Shown here in pieces: positions 62,901-64,000 of a stretch of DNA of 64,000 nucleotides. How positions within the stretch are numbered: the first letter of the stretch is position 1; each line of letters opens with the position of its first letter. The DNA is taken from NCBI RefSeq assembly GCF_932526225.1, contig NC_064039.1, positions 1,116,001-1,180,000 on the forward strand. The letters are read 5' to 3'. This DNA is from Nematostella vectensis. Taxonomy: Eukaryota > Cnidaria > Anthozoa > Actiniaria > Edwardsiidae. A model generated the notes under the pieces. That model searched no databases. It saw only the letters and a program-made list of their open reading frames with translations, and had not been told where the DNA came from. The position numbers and the translations under genes are program-made.

Positions 62901-63480
62901 ACTGTTCTTGAGTAACTTTCGTCGAGTTATGAATAAATATATTTTGAGTGCTTTTCAATGTAAAATCCTTATTATTTAAATACAACAGTGGTTCCTAGCA
63001 GTAGTCCCTGAATATCAACATCACCTGCACATAGAAATCTGAGTTTTCCCTGTATACAGGCTTACTTAAATTTGTAAAAGTCAAAATCAGGCATAAAATT
63101 TTAATTGTTATCCGTGTGTGAGGATGTGAGCTTACCTGGAATTCACATCTCATTAAAAAACCGGAAATAATAACAACTTGAGTGTTCCGTGATACATTCC
63201 TAGGTTATTAACACTTGAGGAACAACAAGAAATTGGCATAATCGGCTACCTGGTATGCATGTCTGTCGATGGGTGTTCTTCCATGATCAATTACCCCTGA
63301 AGGTAGAAAGTGGAACTGGATGTCTGGGTGTGGTACCCCCTCTCTGCTCCTTATGAATCCCCCTGCCTCGAGATGGGCACTAGCACCAAGCCCTGTTTGG
63401 AATAGGAACCAGCGGATGCCAATTGGAATCATGTTCATTAGCTTTTGAGCGCTGTACAGTGTCAGTGGCTTTTTGCATTC
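53994..63480 (-). CDS. CHDH: Choline dehydrogenase, last three exons (partial)
   Basis: GMC-family flavoenzyme that oxidises choline to betaine aldehyde at the mitochondrial inner membrane. Exons 63250-63480, 62466-62667 and 53994-54310 (stop TGA 53994-53996), 249 residues; the phases close. It matches human CHDH from memory along its length: [82 protein letters not shown] (catalytic His region), [19 protein letters not shown] and [13 protein letters not shown] (GMC C-terminal signature, with the conserved Asn). The FAD-binding N-terminal half lies to the right of the window. The last intron (54311-62465, 8.2 kb) is mostly a 39-bp minisatellite built on its own donor. Confidence 0.95.
54312..54570 (-). 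repeat. 57-bp minisatellite containing the CHDH last-exon acceptor region
   Basis: About four and a half copies of a 57-bp unit. On the minus strand it contains GTTTAATGTCATCCTTTACG and TGTACACTCAAGTATGTC. The exon-proximal copy reads GTCATCCTTTGCGTGCAG|GCTCAC and is the true acceptor. The other copies have TGTACA instead of TGCAG and so lack the AG at that point. Confidence 0.85.
54820..62480 (-). repeat. 39-bp minisatellite, ~195 copies, built on the CHDH exon donor
   Basis: About 7.65 kb of a 39-bp unit (plus strand CATGAGGCTAGTGATGCATA, then CCGGGTCTTATGAGAGATG). Two main types alternate (GATGCATACC and GAGGCTTACC), with GGATAG, +6-bp (TTTAGA) and +9-bp variants. On the minus strand each unit reads AGACCCG|GTAAGC or AGACCCG|GTATGC, and the exon at 62466 ends ATGAGACCCG|GTAAGCC. 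Nearly every copy is therefore a potential donor with seven or more exon-identical bases. Past the first donor the frame reads GGT AAG CCT CAC TAG. A ~1.5-kb block (56050-57530) recurs at an offset of 1779 bp (57829-59309). Confidence 0.97.
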
Positions 63481-63534
63481 CTAGAGTCAGAAAAAATATA
63501 TATGATAATCGGTAGTATATTCAATACTACAATT

Positions 63535-64000
63535 CATTTACTGAGGTGTTATCTTCCATCATCATACATCTACCACGGTGTCATCGCCCATCATCATACA
63601 TCTACCATGGTGTCATCTTCCATCATCATACATCTACCATGGTGTCATCTTTCTTCATCATGATACATCTACAATGGTGTCATCTTCCATCATCATACAT
63701 CTACCATGGTGTCACCTTCCATCATCATACATCTATCATGGAGTCATCTTCCATCATCATACATCTATCATGGTGTCATCTTCCATCATCATACATCTAC
63801 CATGGTGTCATCTTCCATCATCATACATCTTCCATGGTGTCATCTTCCACCATCATACATCTACCATGGTGTCATCTTCCATCATCATCATACATCTACC
63901 ATGGTGTCATTGTCCATCATCATACATCTACCATGGTGTCATCTTCCATAATCATACATCTACCATGGTGTCATCTTCCATCATCATACATCTACCATGG
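63535..64000. repeat. 30-bp minisatellite in CHDH intron, to the window edge
   Basis: About 15 copies of CATCATACATCTACCATGGT then GTCATCTTCC, with +3-bp (CAT) and substitution variants, running off the right edge. It starts about 55 bases upstream of the acceptor of the 63480 exon on the minus strand and contains no exon sequence. Confidence 0.93.

Noticed and set aside
1-64000. CRISPR arrays
   Set aside because: The tandem arrays have no unique spacers between repeats, units are contiguous, and the DNA is clearly eukaryotic.

Overview
The window is animal nuclear DNA: split genes with GT-AG introns, mostly short exons, about 60% AT, many minisatellites, MITE-like elements and a decayed LINE. 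The gene content, and in particular a secreted F5/8C (fucolectin)-Ig-D8C-PAN protein, points to an anthozoan cnidarian of the sea anemone type. That assignment is inference; no species is proven by the sequence.

Layout. (1) 1-2811, + strand: the last two exons of a BRSK/SAD-like kinase (KA1-like tail), preceded by a 22-bp minisatellite. (2) 2812-6914: intergenic, with two minisatellites and a TTAA-flanked MITE. (3) 6915-15677, + strand: a complete 16-exon D-2-hydroxyglutarate dehydrogenase gene (522 aa), whose last 60 coding bases, stop codon included, are repeated in tandem into the 3' side. (4) 18061-40469, - strand: a complete 45-exon PDCD11/RRP5 ribosome-biogenesis gene (1823 aa by my exon model; every splice phase closes), tail to tail with D2HGDH. 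(5) 42279-52299, + strand: a complete 10-exon gene for a secreted 628-aa protein with two F5/8C/fucolectin domains, an Ig domain, a D8C domain and a PAN/apple domain. Its second intron holds a broken LINE, itself interrupted by a TIR element. (6) 53994-63480, - strand: the last three exons of a choline dehydrogenase (CHDH), with an 8.2-kb intron that is almost entirely one 39-bp minisatellite. The genes are unrelated housekeeping and extracellular genes and do not form a pathway.

The striking signal runs across all five genes. At least ten exon-intron junctions are embedded in tandem arrays whose repeat unit contains the end of the exon plus the splice site itself. There are eight such arrays, or array pairs, at donors or acceptors in D2HGDH, PDCD11, the F5/8C gene and CHDH, plus the BRSK donor and a terminal-exon array. 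In all donor cases but one the reading frame hits a stop codon soon after the first GT (within the first repeat unit), so only the exon-proximal copy can give a full protein. Arrays are often homogeneous next to the exon and decayed farther away. This looks like a recurrent splice-junction-anchored minisatellite process.

Limits: exon models come from reading splice sites and remembered family conservation by eye. No transcript, alignment or database search was available.
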